Assembly (NCBI GenBank): GCA_964585225.1
Contig: CAZPCZ010000066.1
Location: forward strand, 1 to 7,781
Reading direction: 5' to 3'
Length of the DNA: 7,781 nt
Source of the DNA: CAZPCZ01 sp964585225
Lineage (GTDB): Bacteria > Patescibacteriota > Patescibacteriia > JACPHY01
The translations under genes were made by a program, and so were the position numbers. Shown one piece after another: positions 1-6,058 of the stretch; the first letter of the stretch is position 1; every line of letters starts with the position of its first letter. The notes below the pieces were generated by a model that did not search any database, was not told the origin of the DNA, and worked only from the letters and a program-made list of their open reading frames with translations.

Positions 1-298
1 AGCGGCCGAAGCGCGAGACCTCGTAGACGAGGATCGGGATGAAGTCCTCGTTGTATTTGACGCGATTGGGATGCGTCTTGACGTATTCGAGGATCGAGTG
101 GAGGCCGCGACGTTCCTCGTCGTGACCGCGCTCGCCGTCGTCCTCGAAGGGGTCGTGGATCGGCGCGAGGCTCGCCTCGCGTCGGAAGGCGTCGATCCCC
201 TCGTACTGGTCGCCGAGGCTGGCGTCCTGGGTGGATTTGGAACAGCGGCCGTAGACGAGGCAGCGGCCCTGTCGCCGGCGGGGGGTATCATGGATCAT
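1..298 (-). CDS. Large serine recombinase (resolvase/invertase N-terminal domain), 3' part outside the window
   Basis: This gene reads leftward and runs off the window at base 1, leaving 99 residues. The translation shows the hallmarks of a serine recombinase catalytic domain. Near the N-terminus is YGRCSKSTQDASLGDQ (residues 16-31), matching the family pattern Y-x-R-x-S...Q...S...Q, with Ser20 the likely nucleophile. A segment FEDDGERGHDEERRGL follows, as in the family D-x-G...R-x-x-L region. The visible part ends in VYEVSRFGR (91-99), matching the V-x-x-x-S-R-x-x-R motif that carries catalytic arginines. Family members cut all four strands at a crossover site through a 5'-phosphoserine link and integrate, excise or invert DNA. 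The start at 298 is chosen because AAGGAG lies 8 bases upstream of the ATG. The site overlaps the end of the upstream small gene, so the two are probably translationally coupled. Size class (large or small) cannot be decided from this fragment; the extended spacing between motifs favours a large recombinase. Confidence 0.88.
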   Translation of the reverse strand, partial: MIHDTPRRRQGRCLVYGRCSKSTQDASLGDQYEGIDAFRREASLAPIHDPFEDDGERGHDEERRGLHSILEYVKTHPNRVKYNEDFIPILVYEVSRFGR

Positions 299-313
299 CG
301 TTTTCTCTCCTTC

Positions 314-622
314 CTATGCCGCCTCCCGGATGTGCGCGTTCTCCCGTCGAGCGAGCGCCTGACGCGCGAGGCATCGGACGATGAGCCGCCGGGCCTCGCT
401 TGCACGCATCTCCCAGTCGGGTGGAAGCGGGAGCGCGACCAACTCCAGCGTGAATGCGCCTTTGGAGGGGGGATACGCGTCGCGATCGGATGGCTCCAGT
501 TGAGACGTCCCGGACGATCCGGGGCGTTGATCCTTGCCGACGACATCCGATTGAACCGATTCCGGCCGCGAAGGTTCGCGGAAATCGTGACGGGATGCCA
601 GAACACACTTCTCTTCCCCCAT
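314..622 (-). CDS. Small hypothetical protein (102 aa) in the serine recombinase operon
   Basis: I do not recognise this protein. Three facts support it as a real gene. AGGAGA sits about 8 bases before the ATG at 622. Its stop lies 15 bases before the start of the serine recombinase, on the same strand. The leader (GGAGAGAAAGACATG) closely resembles that of the recombinase (GGAGAGAAAACGATG). Residues 1-55 are polar, probably disordered and rich in Arg, Ser, Asp and Pro. Residues 56-102 look folded: a hydrophobic strand-like stretch (FTLELVALPLPPDWEMR) is followed by a basic helix (ASEARRLIVRCLARQALARR). By position it could be a recombination directionality factor, a DNA-binding accessory protein or a regulator, but nothing in the sequence decides this. 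Other frames cover the same bases; none has a comparable ribosome binding site or spacing. Confidence 0.6.
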   Translation of the reverse strand: MGEEKCVLASRHDFREPSRPESVQSDVVGKDQRPGSSGTSQLEPSDRDAYPPSKGAFTLELVALPLPPDWEMRASEARRLIVRCLARQALARRENAHIREAA

Positions 623-748
623 GTCTTTCTCTCCTACCAGACCGACCCCAGCGAGGGACGCAGAAGCTCAGGCCACAAGGTTGCTGGACTCCTGCTGTCC
701 CCAATCTAAAGCACATCAGGAGGCTCGATTGTTAACACGAATCGTCGG

Positions 749-1168
749 CTACGCGCTGTCCTTGAGTCGTCTCCGCAGTTTTTCCAGCTTCTTTTCCGCC
801 CGAACGCCGTGAACGCGCGCCGCGCCGGGCGTGGTTCGGGCCGCCGACGCGATCTCCTCGTGGGTCAGGTCTTGCGCCTTCCCGAAGAACGCCGTGCTCT
901 GCTTCGGCGAAAGGACCTCCTTCACCCTCGGCACGACGACCGCCAGTTCGTCCCGTGTCTCCGGCGCCTCGACGGGATTGTCGTCCTTCTTGTGCGTCTC
1001 CACCGGCGCCATGGCTGTGGCTCCGGCGTCGGCCGTCAGCCACTTGCACTCTCGGCGCTTGGCCTCCCAGAGCTTCTTGCGCACGCGTTCGTGCAGGAAG
1101 TCGTGCCAGAGCCCATCCTTCGGCGGATCGAGTTCGTCCGGCTGGCGGTAGCGGGTGGCTTGTTCCAT
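749..1168 (-). CDS. Sigma-70 region 4-like helix-turn-helix protein (139 aa)
   Basis: The C-terminal third reads like sigma-70/ECF region 4. Residues 84-98 (EVLSPKQSTAFFGKA) correspond to the usual 'L-x-x-x-x-R-x-x-x-L' entry, LTHEEIASAARTTPGAARVH (101-120) to the helix-turn-helix, and a basic helix RAEKKLEKLRRRL (123-135) follows. Residues 20-45 (GLWHDFLHERVRKKLWEAKRRE and flank) recall the end of ECF region 2, but the N-terminal part of region 2 that grips core polymerase is missing. The protein is either a truncated sigma factor or a sigma-like regulator, as found beside recombinases in some conjugative elements. The start at 1168 is chosen over in-frame ATGs further upstream because GAGG lies 8 bases before it. 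Codons are strongly G/C-ending, as in a real gene. It lies 126 bases upstream of the 102-residue gene on the same strand, so it could drive or belong to that operon. A stem (1180-1197) lies just upstream of the ribosome binding site. Confidence 0.75.
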   Translation of the reverse strand: MEQATRYRQPDELDPPKDGLWHDFLHERVRKKLWEAKRRECKWLTADAGATAMAPVETHKKDDNPVEAPETRDELAVVVPRVKEVLSPKQSTAFFGKAQDLTHEEIASAARTTPGAARVHGVRAEKKLEKLRRRLKDSA

Positions 1169-1534
1169 GTTGAAAACCTCGATTCGTGAGAGAATCGGCA
1201 TTGGGGATCTCTGGGGGCGCATTCCGTCCCTCTACTCCAAAGGGCACCTTGACCCCCCAAATCGGAAGGGGTTCGAAAAAGAAAGTCCACATCGTTGCAA
1301 GCCTCTACCCGTGAAGGCACGCGGAGAGGCCGAGTGGGAAGAGGGTTGGAAAAGAAAAGTGAGAAAGCTCCGGGATTTCCAGGGGCCTGTCCCGAGTCCG
1401 TCCGCGGGACCTGATCACCTCGGGCTCAGCGGAAAGCCGGCGAAAGTCCCTTCCCCTTCGGCGCCAGCGGTGTCGCCTCCCCCTTCCCTTCCGCGCGGAC
1501 GCCATGCCCTTCCCTTCGCCCTTGGGTTCTTCCC
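1169..1534. other. Gene-free stretch with C/T-rich tracts
   Basis: I see no gene here on either strand. Open frames run through it, but none has a start signal or recognisable protein content. It should contain the promoter of the leftward sigma-like gene near its left edge, but I cannot point to convincing -35/-10 boxes. The right part contains repeated pyrimidine tracts built on CCCTTCC: 1448-1459, 1476-1492 and 1507-1533. Confidence 0.6.
1180..1197 (-). promoter_or_regulatory. 6-bp inverted repeat touching the ribosome binding site of the sigma-like gene
   Basis: CGATTC and GAATCG pair across a 6-base centre, immediately upstream of the GAGG that serves the gene starting at 1168. In the transcript this would be a small hairpin next to the ribosome binding site; in DNA it could be an operator. 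The repeat is short and may be chance. A related imperfect version lies on the other side of the gene at about 725-747. Confidence 0.3.
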
Positions 1535-1816
1535 ATGGACAGAGCAGACACGAGTGTCTACGATGTCCGCCATCATGCTCCGGCGAACACGATTCAAGAA
1601 GTCGTACGAAAGATCTGGGGATTTCCCCACGTTCGCGCTGTCCAACTCCAGGTCATCGAGGCGTCCATTGCGGGATAGGGTGCCCTTGTCGTCGTTTCGA
1701 CCGGAGGCGGCGAATCGCTTGGCTACCAGGCACCGGCGGTTCTGGCCCGGGGACCCATCGTGGTCGTCGTCGTTCTCATCGTGGCCAGCCCGCGCAATAG
1801 GATTCGACGGCGTTAG
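1535..1816 (+). pseudogene. RecQ-type DNA helicase, N-terminal remnant with internal stop
   Basis: Read from the ATG at 1535, this frame gives TIQEVVRKIWGFPHVRAVQLQ, then VIEASIAG, a TAG at 1676-1678, and in the same frame GALVVVSTGGGESLGYQ, then APAVLARGPIVVVVVLIVA, ending at a TAG at 1814-1816. This follows the start of RecQ-family ATP-dependent DNA helicases closely: the 'F-G-F/Y...F/V-R...Q...V-I-x-A...A-G' Q-motif region, the Walker A 'P-T-G-G-G-K-S-L-x-Y-Q-x-P-A', and the strand leading to 'V-V-S-P-L-I-A' (motif Ia). RecQ unwinds DNA 3' to 5' during recombination and repair. This copy cannot work: it has a stop codon, Walker A lysine replaced by Glu (GAA), and only about 93 codons of a gene that normally exceeds 450. 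The damage fits a few point changes plus loss of the rest. A possible frame-shifted continuation may reach about 1868, but I cannot support it. There is no good ribosome binding site before 1535. Confidence 0.72.
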
Positions 1817-1905
1817 ATCGATGCGAGGGCCTGCGGCTCCGACCACGATGGCCGAGAGCCAGGCGTAAACGCGCGCGACGGCGATCGCTTGTTTTGCACG
1901 AGACC

Positions 1906-1910
1906 GGAGG
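1906..1910 (+). promoter_or_regulatory. Ribosome binding site that decides the start of the DUF262/HNH/HEPN gene
   Basis: GGAGG lies 5 bases before the ATG at 1916. The frame stays open upstream to a TTG at 1889, but that codon has no such site, and the Mrr_N-like domain begins right after Met1 of the ATG start. The ATG is therefore preferred. Confidence 0.8.
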
Positions 1911-1915
1911 TCCAC

Positions 1916-4900
1916 ATGGCTGTTCCCGACTTCCAGAGCTTCATGCTGCCGTTGCTGAAGCTGACCGCCGACGGAGAGGAACACAGCCTCGCAGAGGTGG
2001 TCGAGCGACTCGCCCAGGAGTTCCATCTTACCGAGGACGATCGCGCACAGATTCTGCGAAGCGGCCAGACGCGCCTCTACAACCGCGTGGCATGGACAAC
2101 GACCTACCTCAGGAAGGCGGTCCTCCTTCAGCCGGTTGGTAAGGGCCGTTTCCGGATTACCGATCGCGGGCGCGCGGTGCTTGAGGGCAATCCCGCTTCC
2201 ATCGACGTCGCGTTCCTGGAAAGTCGGTTTGAAGAGATGCAGGAGTTCCGGGGCGCGAAAGCTGCAACTGGAGGAGAAGACGAGGAGCCACCGGCGACGT
2301 ACGACTATACAGCCGATGCGTGGACGCCTCGTGAAGGAGTGGAGGAGAGGATCCGCGAGAAGCTCGAGCGCTCGATCCCGAACGAGGAAACGCGGCGCTC
2401 TGCGCTCGCCTTGCTTGCGTTCGCCATCGAGAACGCCGACGAGGAGCGCGCGGACGCGTGGTATGTGAAGGAGACTCCGCGCGGTCTTGCGTTGATGGCG
2501 GGCCGGCTTCTCGCCTGCAAGGTCACGCGGTCGAGAGTGCAAGTCAGCATCATCGGACCTGTCGCCGAGGAAGTGCGGGCTTCGATTGGAGCCGAGCCCG
2601 AGGACGACGACGAGTTCAAGAAGATCCCGGGCGCGGTGCTCTTGACATTCCCGGTCGAGCACGCGGGAGACGCACTCCGCCTGCTCCAGGAGGGGTTGAA
2701 CAGCTTCGTGGATCTGGCCGTGGCGCGAGTGCGGCGAGCGGTGAGCCTTGAGGACCATGCGCCCGAGGCCGTCTCGTACGTGGCCACCGTTGTCGGACGG
2801 GATCTGCCGCAGCCTGTGCCTGTGGCACTGTCTGCCGACGCCGAGCAGGAGGACGACGAGTCGGACGAAGATGACTCCGCCCTGTCCCGCGAACCTCGAA
2901 TTCGTGGCAGGGCACCGATCTTCGAGCATGGCCAGCGCTCAATCGCTTCCCTCATCAGCGACATCGATCCTGAGCGTGCGGCCATCGCCCTGCCCGACCT
3001 GCAGCGCCCGTTCGTGTGGGAGGACACGAAGATCCGAGACCTGCTGGACTCCCTGTTCTTGGGCTTTCCCGTTGGAACCCTGGTACTGTGGCATACCCCC
3101 CACGAGAAGGAAGCTCGCGCACTTGGTGTGGACAGACCGGGCCTTCGGGCTACAACCCTTGTGATCGACGGTCAGCAGAGGCTGACGTCTCTATATGCGG
3201 TGATGCGTGGGCAGGAGGTCATTGGCAAGGATGGCGAGAAGCGGAGGATCGCGATCGCATTTCGTCCACGCGATGGACGCTTCGAAGTTGCGGACGCGGC
3301 GATCCGCAACGACCCCGAGTTTCTTCCGGACGTCACCGAGCTGTGGACGGGAAAACGTACGAGGCGCCAGATACGGACTGATCTCCTGAACGCGCTGCAA
3401 GACAGGGGGCGCGTTGTCGACGAGAGGTACGCGGAGGCGGTCGAGCTCAATCTCGAACGTGCGCACGCGTTGAGCGACTACAAGTTCCCCACGGTGGACA
3501 TCCGTAAGACCGCCGCCGTTCAGGACGATGCGGCGACGGAGGAAGATGTCGCCGAAATCTTCGTCCGCATCAACAATCAAGGCACGCGGCTCGGCCAGGC
3601 CGATTTCGTTCTCACATTGCTCTCGGTGTTCCATGGGCCACTGCGCGATCGGATCGAGGAGCGGGCCCGTGCGATGTCCGACGGATCGCTGGTCGCGTTG
3701 GACACACAGCAGCTCCTCCGGGCAGCCTGCGCGGTGGCCTTTGGGCGCGCGCGGATGAAGGCCATTTACCGCTCGTTGCGCGGCATCGATCCGACCACGG
3801 GAGAGGCTGATGCGGCGGGCCGCAGCAAGCGCCTCGACGAGCTCGATAGGGCGGCGCAGGAATGCGTGGAGCTCACGCCTTGGCGCGACTTCGGCCTTCG
3901 CGTGAAGCACGCAGGGTTCGTGAACCAGGGGCTAATCGCCTCCAAGAACGCGGTTGTGAATGCCTATGCGTTCTACATCCGCGGTCGCCGTGTCGGTGTG
4001 CCGAAGAACAAGCTCGATGAGGTGATCGCGCGGTGGGTCTTCGCAACGCTGCTCACGGCGCGCTATTCCGGATCGTCCGAGACCGTCTTCGAGCAGGATC
4101 TGACGTGCGCCGGCGACGCGTCGACCGGAAACGGAGACGCCTTCGTGCGAGCACTCGACGACGCAATGGGCGAGACGATCACAGGCGACTATTGGACGCG
4201 CACGCTCGTGGCCAACTTGGAGACCCAGAAGGGCAGAGCACCGGCCGCTCTCGCCTTTCGTGCTGCGCAGGTTGTCCTCGGGGCGCGAGCCCTGTTCGGA
4301 GACCAGATCCTCCAGAACCTGCTGGACCCGCCCTCCCAGGGCGGCCGGGCAGCGAGTGAATCCCACCACTTGTTCCCGGAGGCGTTCCTTCATGGCCGCG
4401 CGATCCGAGACCGCCGACGAGTCAACCAGGTCGCAAACCTTGCGGACGTCGGGTGGCACGAAAACAACGTGATCGGTGGTCGCGGCCCTGCAGAGTATGT
4501 CCCCAAGGTGAGGCAGAAGCTCGGTATCAGCGACGACGTATGGGGCCGGATGTGCGCCGAACACGCCCTCCCGATCGGTTGGGAGGCGATGGAGTACGAG
4601 ACGTTTTTGAGCGAGCGACGGCGCCGGATGGCCGAGATCATCCGCGTTGCTTTTCGGAAGCTGGGCGGGGAGGCCGAAGCCCAACCCGTGACCCCGCCGT
4701 GGTTTCTGTCCGGCTCTGAGGTGGTCTGGCAGCGAATCACGGAAACGGAACGTGCCCTGCGAGGAGTCGTCCGCGAGGTATATGTCGCATCGTTTGGCGA
4801 TCGGGCAGCGCAGAAGATCGAGGCCACGTTGCCGGAGCGTGAGCGCGAGGTCTTGAGTCGGTCCCTCCGCGCGCGGCCCGCCGGAGCCGAGCCGCTCAGC

Positions 4901-5140
4901 ATCGTGGACTATCTCTACCTTGGCCAACTACCGCCGCTCCTCTTTGCCAACGAAGCCTGGCCGCATGCGAGTCGCCGCCTTGGCGGCGCAGGGGACTTGA
5001 AGCAGCGGCTCCAAGCCGCCATCGGACAGATCGCGCCAGTTCGCAACGAGATTGCCCATGTCCGAGAGGTCGACCAGGACCGTCTCATGCGGGCCGTCGT
5101 TGCATGCGGTGAAGTGCTCGCCATGGTTGGTAGGCGATGA
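1916..5140 (+). CDS. Mrr_N - DUF262 - HNH (GmrSD-like) - Swt1-type HEPN fusion, putative type IV restriction/defence protein
   Basis: This 1074-residue cytoplasmic protein has no signal peptide or membrane segment. Residues about 3-92 resemble the Mrr_N winged helix of Mrr-like restriction proteins ('VPDFQ-x-x-M-L-P-L-L...A-W...Y-L-x-K-A-x-L-L...R-G-x-F-x-I-T-x-R-G'). Residues about 130-295 are unassigned. An acidic linker follows (about 310-322). Residues about 335-590 are DUF262: LQRPFVWE (362-369), the signature IDGQQRLTSLYAV (417-429) with Asp418, and IFVRINNQGTRLGQADF (548-564). GmrS-type DUF262 domains use the DGQQR motif for nucleotide hydrolysis. Residues about 812-862 match the DUF1524/HNH nuclease of GmrD: SHHLFPEAF (816-824, His817/His818), N837-x-x-A-N841, N850/N851, and GPAEY (857-861). 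Residues about 932-1074 match Swt1-type HEPN, with RNEIAH (1043-1048) giving the Rx4H ribonuclease motif. GmrSD enzymes cut DNA with modified cytosines; whether this one does is inference. The domains are contiguous and intact. No promoter is obvious, and a RecQ remnant lies just upstream. Confidence 0.88.
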   Translation: MAVPDFQSFMLPLLKLTADGEEHSLAEVVERLAQEFHLTEDDRAQILRSGQTRLYNRVAWTTTYLRKAVLLQPVGKGRFRITDRGRAVLEGNPASIDVAFLESRFEEMQEFRGAKAATGGEDEEPPATYDYTADAWTPREGVEERIREKLERSIPNEETRRSALALLAFAIENADEERADAWYVKETPRGLALMAGRLLACKVTRSRVQVSIIGPVAEEVRASIGAEPEDDDEFKKIPGAVLLTFPVEHAGDALRLLQEGLNSFVDLAVARVRRAVSLEDHAPEAVSYVATVVGRDLPQPVPVALSADAEQEDDESDEDDSALSREPRIRGRAPIFEHGQRSIASLISDIDPERAAIALPDLQRPFVWEDTKIRDLLDSLFLGFPVGTLVLWHTPHEKEARALGVDRPGLRATTLVIDGQQRLTSLYAVMRGQEVIGKDGEKRRIAIAFRPRDGRFEVADAAIRNDPEFLPDVTELWTGKRTRRQIRTDLLNALQDRGRVVDERYAEAVELNLERAHALSDYKFPTVDIRKTAAVQDDAATEEDVAEIFVRINNQGTRLGQADFVLTLLSVFHGPLRDRIEERARAMSDGSLVALDTQQLLRAACAVAFGRARMKAIYRSLRGIDPTTGEADAAGRSKRLDELDRAAQECVELTPWRDFGLRVKHAGFVNQGLIASKNAVVNAYAFYIRGRRVGVPKNKLDEVIARWVFATLLTARYSGSSETVFEQDLTCAGDASTGNGDAFVRALDDAMGETITGDYWTRTLVANLETQKGRAPAALAFRAAQVVLGARALFGDQILQNLLDPPSQGGRAASESHHLFPEAFLHGRAIRDRRRVNQVANLADVGWHENNVIGGRGPAEYVPKVRQKLGISDDVWGRMCAEHALPIGWEAMEYETFLSERRRRMAEIIRVAFRKLGGEAEAQPVTPPWFLSGSEVVWQRITETERALRGVVREVYVASFGDRAAQKIEATLPEREREVLSRSLRARPAGAEPLSIVDYLYLGQLPPLLFANEAWPHASRRLGGAGDLKQRLQAAIGQIAPVRNEIAHVREVDQDRLMRAVVACGEVLAMVGRR

Positions 5141-5361
5141 CCCTGTCCCAGCCTCGGTTGAGAGAGAAAGCGGCCAGTCTATAGAGCCGGATGGGGACGT
5201 CCATGCTAGCGAACCTGATCGAAATCGCCTCAATGGCTACGCGCCTGGTGGGCGCCCAAGAACGCGCGGTCGACTGACAACACTCCCGCTTCTGGCTGTG
5301 TGGCGAGCACGTCATTCCTCACAAAGGGTCCGCGAGGGGAAACTCGGGACGCAAGAGTAGT
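5141..5361. other. Spacer between the DUF262/HNH/HEPN gene and the MNT/HEPN promoter
   Basis: No gene here can be supported. A 28-codon frame starts at the ATG at 5191 and stops at 5277; it has only a weak purine stretch before it and matches nothing I know. A perfect 10-base palindrome TGGGCGCCCA lies at 5249-5258. No hairpin followed by a T-run is seen, so I cannot place a terminator for the upstream gene. Confidence 0.5.
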
Positions 5362-5372
5362 GACAAGTTGTC
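5362..5372. promoter_or_regulatory. Palindrome GACAAGTTGTC next to the -35 box
   Basis: GACAA and TTGTC pair around a single central G. The site ends one base before the -35 box at 5374. The same half-sites (CTTGTC and GACAAG) recur at 5390-5395 and 5408-5413 in the larger inverted repeat. The shared half-site suggests one regulator binds all of them, plausibly the winged-helix protein encoded just downstream. Confidence 0.5.
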
Positions 5373-5373
5373 G

Positions 5374-5402
5374 TTGACTGTAGATACATCTTGTCGTAAT
5401 AC
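5374..5402 (+). promoter_or_regulatory. Sigma-70-type promoter of the MNT/HEPN module (TTGACT-17-TAATAC)
   Basis: TTGACT at 5374-5379 and TAATAC at 5397-5402 are separated by exactly 17 bases; each differs from the consensus hexamer by one or two bases. The stretch is clearly more A/T-rich than its surroundings. The expected transcription start is about 5408-5410, only 4-6 bases before the ATG at 5414, so the message would be nearly leaderless. Confidence 0.7.
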
Positions 5403-5417
5403 TCTGAGACAAGATGT
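5386..5417. promoter_or_regulatory. 10-bp perfect inverted repeat over the -10 box and start codon (likely operator)
   Basis: ACATCTTGTC (5386-5395) and GACAAGATGT (5408-5417) are exact reverse complements with a 12-base centre that holds the -10 box. The right arm covers the expected transcription start and the ATG of the nucleotidyltransferase gene. A dimer bound here would block RNA polymerase, giving simple autorepression as is common for toxin-antitoxin modules. The regulator is inferred to be the winged-helix N-terminus of the encoded protein, alone or with HEPN. Confidence 0.65.
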
Positions 5418-6058
5418 CGGCGCATCTGAAGGAGCTCAAGGTCCTCTTCACCTCCGAGGCGCGCGCCCGGGTGCTGGCGCGGTTTCTGCTGAACACGCAG
5501 GACCGGCTGTACCAGGGCGAGGTGGCGAGACTCGAACGCTTGCCGGTGAAGGCGGTCCAACGGGAAGTGGCGAAGCTGGTCCGGTTCGGCCTCCTGAAGC
5601 GCGCAGGTGCTTCGAAACGGCGGCGCTTCTTCCGGGCAAACCCGGAACATCCGCTCTACCCGGAAGTGAAGGCAATCCTCCTCAAGACGCTCCTTCTGGG
5701 TTCCCGTGTCGAGCGGTTGAAGAAGCCCCCCTTCACGAAGATCCGATGCGCGTTCGTCTTCGGCTCCTTCGCCAAGGCGGGAGAGGATCGCAAGAGCGAC
5801 ATCGACATCATCGTCATCGGGTCCATCTCCACGGAGGAGTGGCTTCGCGTGGTGGCCGGAAGTCGTCTCACGCTCGACTTCCGTCCGGAAAGTTCGATCG
5901 TCATGCCCGAGGAGGAATTTCGCAGGCGCATCGGTGCTCGCGAGGATTTCCTTACTCGCGTCGTTGCCGGACCGAAGATCTTCCTGCTTGGGGGGCAAGA
6001 TGAACTTAACCGACTTGGTGAAGGCGCGAAGACTGCAGCCTCACAAGGCCACCCGTGA
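5414..6058 (+). CDS. Winged-helix MNT-type nucleotidyltransferase, antitoxin of an MNT/HEPN module
   Basis: The protein has 214 residues. Residues about 5-75 form an ArsR-like winged helix ('LFTSEARARVLARFLLN', then EVARLERLPVKAVQREVAKL and the LLKR wing). Residues about 108-195 form a minimal nucleotidyltransferase: GSFAKAGEDRKSDIDIIVIG (117-136) has the G-S...D-x-D pattern with Gly117, Ser118, Asp129 and Asp131. The family tail 'EEFRRR...AGPKIFLLG' (168-193) also fits. MNT antitoxins silence their HEPN partner by adding AMP groups near its active site. The last 19 or so residues are read through the start of the HEPN gene and are probably not conserved. The start at 5414 is chosen although no ribosome binding site exists, because homologous N-termini begin a few residues before 'LF-x-S-x-x-R-x-x-V-L' and the promoter places the message start just before it. 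A third metal-binding acid, expected on a later strand, is not obvious. Confidence 0.85.
   Translation: MSAHLKELKVLFTSEARARVLARFLLNTQDRLYQGEVARLERLPVKAVQREVAKLVRFGLLKRAGASKRRRFFRANPEHPLYPEVKAILLKTLLLGSRVERLKKPPFTKIRCAFVFGSFAKAGEDRKSDIDIIVIGSISTEEWLRVVAGSRLTLDFRPESSIVMPEEEFRRRIGAREDFLTRVVAGPKIFLLGGQDELNRLGEGAKTAASQGHP

Noticed and set aside
71..709. A 212-codon open frame on the plus strand.
   Set aside because: It is antisense to the serine recombinase and the small gene upstream of it; its translation has no family features, while the minus strand shows clear recombinase motifs.
726..744. Hairpin after the sigma-like gene as a terminator.
   Set aside because: The stem is only 5 bp with a 9-base loop and no T-run on the minus strand follows.
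1155..1868. A 237-codon open frame on the plus strand ending just before the defence gene.
   Set aside because: The start is antisense to the sigma-like gene, the middle is Pro/Ser-rich tract DNA, and the RecQ remnant lies in a different frame. Only its last residues might be a frame-shifted RecQ continuation, which is too weak to call.
1415..2929. A 504-codon open frame on the minus strand.
   Set aside because: It lies mostly opposite the N-terminal third of the DUF262/HNH/HEPN gene, has no ribosome binding site or recognisable domain, and is explained by high G/C content keeping antisense frames open.
3932..4927. A 331-codon open frame on the minus strand.
   Set aside because: It is the antisense shadow of the HNH and HEPN part of the fusion gene, without start signals or domains.
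5191..5277. A 28-codon frame between the defence gene and the toxin-antitoxin module.
   Set aside because: Only a weak purine stretch precedes it and its product has no recognisable features.
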